From JBBBNV01 sp037137075 (GTDB lineage Bacteria > Bacillota > Bacilli > Paenibacillales > NBRC-103111), in the NCBI RefSeq assembly GCF_037137075.1, contig NZ_JBBBNV010000044.1:1-22837 (forward strand): a DNA stretch of 22,837 bases. The letters run 5' to 3'. Under the pieces are notes generated by a model that saw nothing but the letters and a program-made list of their open reading frames with translations, did not search any database and was not told the origin of the DNA. This document shows positions 1 through 6,901 of this stretch, one piece after another (positions within the stretch are counted from its first letter, which is position 1; every line of letters starts with the position of its first letter). The position numbers and the translations under genes are program-made.

Positions 1-1203
1 GGTGCGGTAGGCTCGACCGGTGCAACCGGAGCTACGGGAGCAGATGGCTCGACAGGAGCAACTGGAGCCACGGGTGCCATAGGCTCGACCGGAGCCACGG
101 GAGCAGACGGTTCGACAGGAGCAACCGGAGCCACGGGAGCAGTAGGCTCGACCGGAGCAACTGGAGCCACGGGCGCGGTAGGTTCGACGGGAGCGACCGG
201 AGCCACAGGTGCAACGGGAGCAGTAGGCTCGACCGGAGCCACCGGAGCCACGGGAGCAGATGGCTCGACGGGAGCCACCGGAGCCACAGGTGCGGTAGGC
301 TCGACGGGAGCGACCGGAGCCACGGGAGCAGACGGCTCGACTGGGGCAACTGGAGCTACGGGAGCCACGGGCGCGGTAGGCTCGACCGGAGCCACAGGTG
401 CGACTGGCGCGGTAGGCTCGACGGGGGCAACCGGAGCCACGGGAGCGGTAGGCTCGACCGGTGCAACTGGAGCTACGGGAGCAGATGGCTCGACGGGAGC
501 AACCGGAGCCACGGGCGCGGTAGGTTCGACGGGAGCGACCGGAGCCACGGGAGCAGACGGCTCGACCGGAGCCACAGGTGCGACTGGCGCGGTAGGCTCG
601 ACCGGTGCAACTGGAGCTACGGGAGCAGACGGCTCGACAGGAGCCACTGGAGCCACGGGAGCAGACGGTTCGACAGGAGCAACTGGAGCTACGGGAGCAG
701 ATGGCTCGACGGGAGCCACCGGAGCCACGGGAGCAGACGGCTCGACCGGAGCCACAGGTGCGACTGGCGCGGTAGGCTCGACCGGTGCAACTGGAGCTAC
801 GGGAGCAGATGGCTCGACGGGAGCGACCGGATCCACGGGAGCAGACGGCTTGACAGGAGCCACCGGAGCCACGGGCGCAGTAGGCTCGACTGGGGCAACC
901 GGAGCCACAGGTGCCATAGGCTCGACGGGAGCGACCGGAGCTACGGGAGCGGTAGGCTCGACCGGTGCAACAGGAGCCACCGGAGCCACGGGAGCAGACG
1001 GCTCGACCGGTGCAACTGGAGCTACGGGAGCAGATGGCTCGACGGGAGCGACCGGAGCCACGGGCGCGGTAGGTTCGACGGGAGCGACCGGAGCCACGGG
1101 AGCGGTAGGCTCGACCGGAGCAACTGGAGCTACGGGAGCAGATGGCTCGACGGGAGCAACCGGAGCCACGGGCGCGGTAGGCTCGACAGGAGCGACCGGA
1201 GCT
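1..1203 (+). repeat. 36-bp tandem repeat encoding collagen-like Gly-X-Y triplets
   Basis: A near-perfect coding tandem array fills this stretch and continues beyond the left edge. The basic unit is 36 bp, encoding GATGATGAxGST, where x is V, D or, less often, I. Some units are one triplet shorter (9 residues, around 91-117) or longer (15 residues, around 190-234). Units differ mainly by synonymous changes such as ggagcc/ggtgca and acg/acc. One unit near 826-852 carries the unusual residues Ser and Leu (GSTGADGLT). All length variants are multiples of 9 bp, so the frame is kept. There are no unique spacers between units, so this is a coding minisatellite and not a CRISPR array. Confidence 0.95.
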
Positions 1204-1608
1204 GCCGGAACGGGGTTATCGACATTCACCAGCCGTTATGACAACTCGGGGCTGAGTCTTGCGTTACTGGGGACAGGAACGGTGCCATTTGATAACCTGG
1301 ACCAGAATGTAGGCTCGATCACGTATAATGCCGCCACAAATCAATTTACCCTGCAGCCTGGATATTACCGAATTACAGTGACGGTCATATTCACATTGGG
1401 AGTCACCTCTACGATGGTGGTCCGATTCGGAGCAGCGCCGGTCACGATTGCCTCTACAGTGGCTAACGTCACAGGGCCGGTCATTATTGATTTTGTTTAC
1501 CAGGTCACGTCTGCAGATGTTCTGGATGTATTCGTTACTGCTGTTGTGGCTTTGACGATACCAGCGACTAACCGAAGCAGCCAAATCGTCATCGAGAAGC
1601 TTCAGTAA
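1..1608 (+). CDS. Collagen-like surface (exosporium BclA-type) protein, 5' truncated by window
   Basis: The frame is open from base 1, so the N-terminus lies outside the window; 535 residues are visible. Residues 1 to about 400 are uninterrupted Gly-X-Y triplets in which Thr or Ser fills the Y position of most triplets. The last 135 residues (from GTGLSTFTSRYDNS) form a non-collagen domain rich in beta-strand-like alternation, with the pattern NVGSITYN..F.L..GYYRITVTV and a final IVIEKL. This resembles the C-terminal trimerising domain of BclA-like exosporium proteins, which have a C1q/TNF-like jelly roll. In BclA of Bacillus anthracis, Thr in such triplets carries O-linked glycans; the same use here is inference, supported by the glycosyltransferases next door. 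A Bacillus-type exosporium leader would lie in the missing N-terminus, so the location of the protein cannot be read. A terminator follows. Confidence 0.9.
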   Translation, partial: GAVGSTGATGATGADGSTGATGATGAIGSTGATGADGSTGATGATGAVGSTGATGATGAVGSTGATGATGATGAVGSTGATGATGADGSTGATGATGAVGSTGATGATGADGSTGATGATGATGAVGSTGATGATGAVGSTGATGATGAVGSTGATGATGADGSTGATGATGAVGSTGATGATGADGSTGATGATGAVGSTGATGATGADGSTGATGATGADGSTGATGATGADGSTGATGATGADGSTGATGATGAVGSTGATGATGADGSTGATGSTGADGLTGATGATGAVGSTGATGATGAIGSTGATGATGAVGSTGATGATGATGADGSTGATGATGADGSTGATGATGAVGSTGATGATGAVGSTGATGATGADGSTGATGATGAVGSTGATGAAGTGLSTFTSRYDNSGLSLALLGTGTVPFDNLDQNVGSITYNAATNQFTLQPGYYRITVTVIFTLGVTSTMVVRFGAAPVTIASTVANVTGPVIIDFVYQVTSADVLDVFVTAVVALTIPATNRSSQIVIEKLQ

Positions 1609-1640
1609 TGCTTCATGGCTTGCAAGCATAAACTTCTTAT

Positions 1641-1690
1641 GGGGCTACCCGACAAGCGGATTTATAGCCGGTGGGAAGCCCCTTTTTTTT
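1641..1690 (+). terminator. Rho-independent terminator after the collagen-like gene
   Basis: GGGGCTaCCC (1641-1650) pairs with GGGaAGCCCC (1673-1682) around one A-A mismatch, and eight T follow directly (1683-1690). It starts 32 bases after the collagen-like stop codon. The next gene begins only 31 bases after the T run, leaving little room for a separate promoter. Confidence 0.8.
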
Positions 1691-1721
1691 CATAAGCGAA
1701 ATGAGGTCCGGGAGTGAGAGT

Positions 1722-2795
1722 ATGATTACAATTAGCCTCTGTATGATTGTCAAGAATGAGGCGGAAACCGTCGGTCGGTGCTTGTCTTCGGTTGCGGCCG
1801 CCGTCGATGAAATGATTATTGTGGACACAGGCTCTATGGATGCGACCAAGTCGATTGTATCGGATTTTGGCGCAAGGGTATTCGATTTTGTCTGGATAGA
1901 TGATTTCTCAGCGGCTCGCAATTTTTCCTTCCAGCAGGCGACCAAAGAGTATATTTTATGGCTCGATGCAGATGACATGCTGAAGGAGGAGGATGCCCGG
2001 AAGCTGCTTGAGTTGAAAAAAACACTGTCTCCCGACATCGATTCGGTAACCATGAATTACCATTATGCCTTCGACCAATACGGGAATGTGACGAATCATT
2101 TCCGGCGGAATCGTCTGGTGAAGCGATCCAATCAATTCCAATGGTTTGGCGTGATTCACGAATACCTGGACGTGCGTGGCAATATTCTCAACAGCGACAT
2201 CAACGTGACGCATGGCAGGGTACACCGCCACAGCAGGCGCAATCTGGATATTTTCCAAAGCAAGATGGCCCGGGGAGAGGAATTCACCCCGCGAGATTTA
2301 TACTATTACGCCAATGAGCTAAAGGATCATCAAATGAACGAGCTGGCCATTGTGTATTACGAGAAGTTTCTGGCAACGAAGCAAGGATGGATCGAGGACG
2401 AGATTTCCTCCTGCGACAAAATGGCCGAGTGCTATTATCGCCTGGGCAATCGGCAAAAGGAGCTGGAATCAGCCCTGCGATCCTTTCAATATACGAGCCC
2501 GCGCGCGGAGTTTTGCTGTCGTCTCGGCTATTATTTTCTTCATCAAAACGAACTTCATACGGCAGTGTTCTGGTATCAGCTGGCGACGGATCGGCAGCCG
2601 CCGGAAAACCATTGGGGCTTCTATAACCCGGCCTGCTCTACATGGCTTCCGCATCTTCAGCTATGTGTTTGCTACGACCGTCTGGGCAACCATGAGCTGG
2701 CTTACAAGCATAATGAACTGGCCAGACAGTATCGGCCCGATGATCCGGCCATACTGCAGAATAAAGCGTATCTGGAGTCGGTATTGAATAAATAA
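1722..2795 (+). CDS. Family 2 glycosyltransferase with C-terminal TPR-like region (SunS-like)
   Basis: This 357-residue protein is predicted to transfer a sugar from a nucleotide donor to a protein or glycan acceptor in the cytoplasm. The GT-A domain covers about residues 1-190, opening with ISLCMIVKNEAETVGRCL, then DEMIIVDTGSMD, DDFSAARNFS and the metal-binding LDADD (81-85). From about 190 onward the sequence is helical, with TPR-like spacing (YYANEL, CYYRLGN, AVFWYQLA, CYDRLGNHELAYKH). This architecture is typical of bacterial TPR glycosyltransferases related to SunS, which can glycosylate peptides. The ATG at 1722 is chosen because the family begins M-x-x-SLCMIV and ggagtgag lies just upstream; an upstream in-frame GTG at 1671 falls inside the terminator. 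The nearest upstream gene is the collagen-like protein, a possible acceptor (inference). The substrate cannot be read. A truncated relative lies at 20221-20859. Confidence 0.9.
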   Translation: MITISLCMIVKNEAETVGRCLSSVAAAVDEMIIVDTGSMDATKSIVSDFGARVFDFVWIDDFSAARNFSFQQATKEYILWLDADDMLKEEDARKLLELKKTLSPDIDSVTMNYHYAFDQYGNVTNHFRRNRLVKRSNQFQWFGVIHEYLDVRGNILNSDINVTHGRVHRHSRRNLDIFQSKMARGEEFTPRDLYYYANELKDHQMNELAIVYYEKFLATKQGWIEDEISSCDKMAECYYRLGNRQKELESALRSFQYTSPRAEFCCRLGYYFLHQNELHTAVFWYQLATDRQPPENHWGFYNPACSTWLPHLQLCVCYDRLGNHELAYKHNELARQYRPDDPAILQNKAYLESVLNK

Positions 2796-2796
2796 A

Positions 2797-2843
2797 AATC
2801 GGTGCTGCTCCGCTGGATGGAATCCAGTGGGACAGCACCGATT
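2797..2843. terminator. Bidirectional terminator between convergent glycosyltransferase genes
   Basis: AATCGGTGCTG (2797-2807) pairs with CAGCACCGATT (2833-2843), and an inner CTGGAT/ATCCAG pairing continues the stem. A-rich sequence precedes it and T-rich sequence follows, so it can act on both strands. It lies between the plus-strand stop at 2795 and the last minus-strand stop at 2859, and probably ends the long minus-strand operon. Confidence 0.8.
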
Positions 2844-2858
2844 GGTTTATAGGCTTCA

Positions 2859-3824
2859 TCACGACGTTTTACCGGTAACCTCCTTATAAATTTCCAGATA
2901 ACGGTCCGCCATCAAGCTGGCTGTGAAATTGCTCATGACATGCTCTCGCAGCTCCATCGGGCTTGGAAAGGCAGCGGAACGGGCTTTTTCCACCATGTCC
3001 TCAACAGAATGACATAGTAACTCGGGAAACCGGCCGAGCACCTCGGGAACGGAGCCGTTAGCCAGACCGAGAACCGGCGTTCCGCTAACCATCGCTTCAA
3101 TCATCACCAGGCCGAACGGCTCCTCGCATAACGTGGGAAACAGCACGCATTTCGCGTTTTTATACAGATGAAGGCGGGTTTGTCCGCCGACTTCTCCGAT
3201 GTATTGAATGTGAGAGCGCGGATTGGCCATCATTTTGCTCAGGATCTCTTGCTGATAGTACGGCCCGTCATAAACCGGTCCGGCAATGATCAGCTTCTGA
3301 TTGGTCCGTTCGGCCACCTCAATTGCGTGATGGACCCCTTTATAGCCTATAATGGCCCCAATATAGAGCAAATAATCTGATTTCTGGTCCGTGAATTCAT
3401 ATTCATTCGGGTTTAAGCCGTTGTATACGTACGTGCCATGGTTTTGTCCGAACAGCTCCATGTGGCGTCTGCTGATATACACGGGATGCTCCACAGGATT
3501 GTGAAGCGGATTATGAATGGTAGAGACGGTCGGGACGGGCAGCATGCTGCGGCCGACGACGGAGAGCTGCGTATGGTCGTGGATGATATCGGTGCCTTTG
3601 GGCAAGGTCAGCTTGACGAAGCCGGGAATGCGGGACATGTCTTGCCCTTCATGCAAATAAGGGATCAGCTTTGCTCTTGTTCGGCTTCCCCGAGGGGCAT
3701 ATAAAACCACTTCGTGTCCTTTGTCTACAAGCGTTTCCGTCAGCGTATAGACAACTCGTTCAATCCCCCCGTACTTGACCGGAGGAATGGGGAAATAATC
3801 CGGACTAATGAGCGCAATTTTCAT
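2859..3824 (-). CDS. Family 4 glycosyltransferase (GT-B fold)
   Basis: A 321-residue GT4 enzyme with two Rossmann-like halves. The N-terminal acceptor side has MKIALISPDYFPIPPVKYGG and IERVVYTLTETL (glycine-rich loop near 18-20), then IIHDHT (80-85). The C-terminal donor-binding side has YLLYIGAIIGYKG and the family E-x7-E element within EEPFGLVMIEAM (224-235), followed by SGTPVLGLANGSVPEV. These are retaining GT4 hallmarks. The start is ATG at 3824, preceded by AGGAGG on the minus strand. A longer frame to 3959 adds a non-conserved 45-residue leader overlapping the upstream gene and is rejected. It is the last gene of the minus-strand operon, 25 bases after the GT2, and ends at the shared terminator. 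It is somewhat shorter than many GT4 enzymes but looks complete. The sugar donor is unknown. Confidence 0.93.
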   Translation of the reverse strand: MKIALISPDYFPIPPVKYGGIERVVYTLTETLVDKGHEVVLYAPRGSRTRAKLIPYLHEGQDMSRIPGFVKLTLPKGTDIIHDHTQLSVVGRSMLPVPTVSTIHNPLHNPVEHPVYISRRHMELFGQNHGTYVYNGLNPNEYEFTDQKSDYLLYIGAIIGYKGVHHAIEVAERTNQKLIIAGPVYDGPYYQQEILSKMMANPRSHIQYIGEVGGQTRLHLYKNAKCVLFPTLCEEPFGLVMIEAMVSGTPVLGLANGSVPEVLGRFPELLCHSVEDMVEKARSAAFPSPMELREHVMSNFTASLMADRYLEIYKEVTGKTS

Positions 3825-3849
3825 ATCATCGGCCTCCTCACGGCAAAGG

Positions 3850-4692
3850 TTAAGGGGATGGGAGACGGGACGGAGCAGGAATGAAATGTCTGGCGGCGCG
3901 GAAGGGCTTCTCCCGTTCGACAATTTCCGAAGGCTGGTAGCCGTAATGGTCAAGCTCAAACCCGGAGATGCCGAGCGACCATTTCCTGGCGAACCGGTCG
4001 GCGTTATTCAGTGCGCTGGAGGTATAGTTGAACCGATTGGCGCGGAAGGTGCTGCCTCCGTAGTGATGAATATACACATCATTTGCCACCCATAATTGTT
4101 TGCCGCTGATGCGGGCGCGAAGGCAGAAATCATCATCCTCATAATTTCCGGGGAAGAAGCGTTCGTCCAAAAAACCGATACGATGAATAAGCTCCTTGTG
4201 AAACAGCATGCAGTGGCCGATTAATTTATGCGGAACAAAGCCCTGATCCTTATGCTGCTGCGTCCACTCCTGGGCGAATTGATGCATTTCCGTCATCGTC
4301 TGGTAAGAGGGATGGACTCGCTGCGCCCAGGCGACATTATTTGATCTCGGTCCGACAATGCCGATGGCCGGGTTCTTGATAAGCCAGACCAGCATGCGCG
4401 TCAGCCAGCCTGGTGTCACGACGGTGTCGTTGTTGAGCAGACATATATACTCGCCGGTGGCAGCCGTCATTCCCTGATTGTTCCCGCCGGCGAAGCCGAG
4501 GTTTTGTTCGCTGCGAATGCATCGGGCGTTCGGGACGGTTTGCAAATAATCCAGGGTTCCGTCGGTTGAGCCGTTATCGACGAAAATCAGCTCAAAGGCT
4601 TCATTAGTATGCTGCAAAATGCTTTCTATACATTGCTCGGTATAATGTAAAGCGTTACGTGTGAGGATGATAATGGAAACGAGCGGGGACAT
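3850..4692 (-). CDS. Family 2 glycosyltransferase (rhamnosyltransferase-like group)
   Basis: This 280-residue GT-A enzyme has the GT2 order of motifs: VSIIILTRNALHYTEQCIES at the N-terminus, FVDNGSTDGT (37-46), NLGFAGGNNQG, the metal-binding LNNDT (86-90), then NYEDDDFCLRAR (174-185) and IHHYGGSTF (198-206). The combination NLGFAGGNNQG, NNDT and EDDDFC is typical of GT2 members related to WbbL/RfbF-type rhamnosyl- and galactosyltransferases, but donor identity cannot be taken from this. The start is ATG at 4692 with AAGGGG about 12 bases upstream. A TTG at 4704 lies directly against that Shine-Dalgarno sequence and is less likely. It begins 17 bases after the preceding methyltransferase stop, within the same operon. 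Confidence 0.92.
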   Translation of the reverse strand: MSPLVSIIILTRNALHYTEQCIESILQHTNEAFELIFVDNGSTDGTLDYLQTVPNARCIRSEQNLGFAGGNNQGMTAATGEYICLLNNDTVVTPGWLTRMLVWLIKNPAIGIVGPRSNNVAWAQRVHPSYQTMTEMHQFAQEWTQQHKDQGFVPHKLIGHCMLFHKELIHRIGFLDERFFPGNYEDDDFCLRARISGKQLWVANDVYIHHYGGSTFRANRFNYTSSALNNADRFARKWSLGISGFELDHYGYQPSEIVEREKPFRAARHFIPAPSRLPSP

Positions 4693-4709
4693 GGTCAGAT
4701 TCAACCCCT

Positions 4710-5411
4710 TTATAAACCGGAAGTATCCATAATATATTGAATCAAAGCATCGTTCTTCTCATCCGTGGAGGCCAGAATGCCCAGGCCGTTATTGGAGTAC
4801 AACCGATAGAGGCGCAGCGGGAATGCGGAGACCTTCATGAAATCCTCCACGGCTGTAAGTACGCCGTTCTGCTCTCCGTTTTCAAACAGCGCATTGTTCT
4901 GATCGAGGTTGATGCCGCCGGATTCCGCCAGCTCGCTGCAATCGGCGATAATGCCCTTTTTGGCATGAGGCTTCAGAAATTGCTGCGCAATGGCCTCCGG
5001 AAAGGCGTAGGAGTCCCGCCGGCCGTACGGCCATTCGGTATCATGCAGGATGACGATCGGGAATTTTCCTGCCGTCTGCGCGTGTTTGTCAATGCTCAGC
5101 AGCTCATGAAAAACGGTAAACCAGTTATGATCGCCGTCTATCAGAACCATATCAGCGGCTTTGGCTTCAGGCAGCGCGTCCAGACTGGACTTCTGTTTCA
5201 GCTCCAGCTCCTCTTCGAACACGGCCAAATAAGCCTCCGTATCAAACACCGGGATCGGGTCAATGACGGTCAGCTTCCGCTCGAAAACTTTACAATATTC
5301 CAGCAGCTTAATGGTTGTGCGGCCATTTAGATACAAGCCGATTTCGATCACGTGCTCCGGCTCGAATTTGACGAGCAGGGGCTTGATGACTTTATCCCAG
5401 AAACGCAGCAA
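4710..5411 (-). CDS. Class I SAM-dependent methyltransferase
   Basis: A 233-residue protein of the Methyltransf_24 type. The SAM-binding motif I is VIEIGLYLNGRTT (21-33), followed by LTVIDP (48-52) and the family signature VLIDGDHNWFTV (89-100). A later ILHDTEWPYGRRD (121-133) resembles the HD segment seen in sugar and hydroxyacid O-methyltransferases of this group. The enzyme probably methylates a sugar of the glycan made by the surrounding genes (inference). The start is TTG at 5411, supported by a clear AGGAGG with eight bases of spacing; no nearby ATG has similar support. It lies 18 bases after the O-fucosyltransferase-like gene and 17 bases before the GT2. A second, distant relative with the same IDGDH signature is at 12609-13199. 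Confidence 0.88.
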   Translation of the reverse strand: MLRFWDKVIKPLLVKFEPEHVIEIGLYLNGRTTIKLLEYCKVFERKLTVIDPIPVFDTEAYLAVFEEELELKQKSSLDALPEAKAADMVLIDGDHNWFTVFHELLSIDKHAQTAGKFPIVILHDTEWPYGRRDSYAFPEAIAQQFLKPHAKKGIIADCSELAESGGINLDQNNALFENGEQNGVLTAVEDFMKVSAFPLRLYRLYSNNGLGILASTDEKNDALIQYIMDTSGL

Positions 5412-5429
5412 AGGTTATCCCTCCTGAAA

Positions 5430-6356
5430 TTACAATGAAAGACGAGGAAACCATAAATCCCAATAGGGCTGATATTCGGGCCATAAATGAGTTGCTGCCC
5501 CATCCAATCCGCGATAATGCCGCATATACCCGGCTAGGTAAGTGAATGAAGATGAATGGGGGCCTGCGAAGAAAGGTGCGTTTATACATACAAGCCAATC
5601 TACCAAAGCTTGTTCTTCCAAGCATAATGACTGCAGTTCTTCCCATAGCATCGGGGAGCCTGCCAGAATGTCTGTTTTCATTGTTAGTTTGAGATGCGGG
5701 AACGTTTCATGGATCGCCTTGACTACACTTGCAAATTTGTGTTCCCGAATCCCGGAGGCGATATAAACGGCGTGCGTGCCAGGATGAGCTGAAACAATTG
5801 CCAGTACCTGATCCAACTGATTGCGGACATGGGCTTCAAAACCGGCGTTCCCATCCGGACGAAACAGCACGAGCTCATCTTCAATACGTAATTGAACAGC
5901 CATCCACTTGGGGGAATCGGACATTAAATCCAGGATACCGTTGACGATGTTTCGTATTTTTCGGGGGAACGGAAACGATTCTGCTATAAAAACGCCCAGC
6001 TCTTTGTTTTCTGCGGGCAGCATTTGCCGAAGGGGATACCGCTTGCAGGAAATGATTTGATGTTGAGCCTCATGAAGATGAACACGCTCTGATACCCGCC
6101 GAACCTCGATGTTCCGCTTCGAAAGCAATTGCGTCAGTTCATTAACATCTACAAGGGAATCGATATTTATTTTTGAAAAAATCGTACTAACGTCAATCGT
6201 ATCTGCTAAAGTCCTGGTTTGCGCATCGTTTAAAAGAATGCCTGTAGCTTGATTCGGACTGGAATAGAATCGCGCTTCTCCGATCGTTCTGAATATTCCC
6301 ATCAGCTGATTGCAAAGGCCTTCATTGTCATCCAGGACATTGTGAAAGTATAAAAT
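5430..6356 (-). CDS. O-fucosyltransferase-like glycosyltransferase with non-canonical start
   Basis: The protein (308 residues from the start proposed here) carries motifs of the GDP-fucose O-fucosyltransferase superfamily: an N-terminal EGLCNQLMGIFRTIGEARF, a central QLRIEDE (R157/E159, matching HxRxE), and a C-terminal FFAGPHSSSFTYL followed by MRHYRG. The only standard start, ATG at 6302, falls inside the conserved first motif and would remove its GLCNQL half. In the same frame, without a stop, codons upstream read ILYFHNVLDDNEGLCNQL, as expected for a family N-terminus, and an in-frame stop lies just beyond. I therefore propose ATT at 6356, five bases after the GNAT stop. The alternative is a one-base error or shift in the adjacent TTTT run, which would connect to an ATG inside the GNAT tail. 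Donor and acceptor are inferred only; it could be another GT-B enzyme. Confidence 0.75.
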   Translation of the reverse strand: MLYFHNVLDDNEGLCNQLMGIFRTIGEARFYSSPNQATGILLNDAQTRTLADTIDVSTIFSKINIDSLVDVNELTQLLSKRNIEVRRVSERVHLHEAQHQIISCKRYPLRQMLPAENKELGVFIAESFPFPRKIRNIVNGILDLMSDSPKWMAVQLRIEDELVLFRPDGNAGFEAHVRNQLDQVLAIVSAHPGTHAVYIASGIREHKFASVVKAIHETFPHLKLTMKTDILAGSPMLWEELQSLCLEEQALVDWLVCINAPFFAGPHSSSFTYLAGYMRHYRGLDGAATHLWPEYQPYWDLWFPRLSL

Positions 6357-6361
6357 AGGAA

Positions 6362-6883
6362 TTACCCGCTTTCTGCTTTATACTCATGTAACACCATCTT
6401 CATTAATCGCAAGCCGTTCTTCTCTGTTATGCTCGAAGGCTTGAACCCGCATTGCCGATAAATTCGGATGGCCCGCAAATTGTTCTCCAGGACCTCCAAA
6501 TAAAGTTGCTTTAGTCCCAAGTGGCGAAAAGCATGCTTACACAGCAAGCGGGTCGCTTCTTGCCCATACCCCTTACCTAAAGCAGTCGGCTCACCGATCA
6601 TCAGTCTGCCGAATTCGGCCGTTAATTGCTGCCGATCGATGCGGTATAAAGCGGCTGTGCCGACGGGTCTGCAGGATGGCTCTTTTTCGATAATGAGAAA
6701 CATTTGGTCGTCTGCAGCGTTTACGTACCGTTCAAACCAAAGGCGTTGTTGTTCCTCGCTTATCATTCCCTGGTCAATAAAGGAGGTTCGAATGAAGTCC
6801 TGATTTCTCCAGGCTCGGATTTGCTCGATATCTTGAGCCGTAACCGCACGTAACATAATGTTGTGTTCTCCCCGAATGTCCAT
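6362..6883 (-). CDS. GNAT-family N-acetyltransferase (RimJ/RimL-like, probable amino-sugar acyltransferase)
   Basis: A 173-residue GNAT protein: IMLRAVTAQDIEQIRAWRN at the start, FGRLMIGEPTALGKGYGQEA (91-110) with the acetyl-CoA pyrophosphate loop GKGYG, and LYLEVLENNLRAIRIYRQCGF near the C-terminus. The layout matches the Acetyltransf_3 group, which includes the amino-sugar acetyltransferase PseH as well as ribosomal-protein and antibiotic acetyltransferases. It sits 18 bases after a DegT-type sugar aminotransferase, so N-acylation of the amino sugar made by that enzyme is the most economical role. This is inference from context. The ATG start is preceded by GAGGAG. The reading frame of the next gene begins almost at its stop codon. 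Confidence 0.85.
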   Translation of the reverse strand: MDIRGEHNIMLRAVTAQDIEQIRAWRNQDFIRTSFIDQGMISEEQQRLWFERYVNAADDQMFLIIEKEPSCRPVGTAALYRIDRQQLTAEFGRLMIGEPTALGKGYGQEATRLLCKHAFRHLGLKQLYLEVLENNLRAIRIYRQCGFKPSSITEKNGLRLMKMVLHEYKAESG

Positions 6884-6901
6884 TGCAGTGCTCCTCAGGC
6901 G

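Noticed and set aside
32..349. Antisense frame of 105 codons over the collagen repeat
   Set aside because: It is Leu/Pro/Trp/Ser repetition produced by the complement of the 36-bp unit, with no Shine-Dalgarno sequence.
1..1203. Regular short repeats that might be taken for a CRISPR array
   Set aside because: Units are directly adjacent, have no unique spacers, and translate as an open Gly-X-Y frame.
3825..3959. 45-residue N-terminal extension of the GT4 gene
   Set aside because: It overlaps the upstream GT2 coding end, has no motif, and the ATG at 3824 has AGGAGG and the family N-terminus.
4737..5330. 197-codon plus-strand frame opposite the methyltransferase
   Set aside because: The minus-strand frame has clear SAM motifs and a strong ribosome binding site; the plus-strand product shows no recognisable motif.
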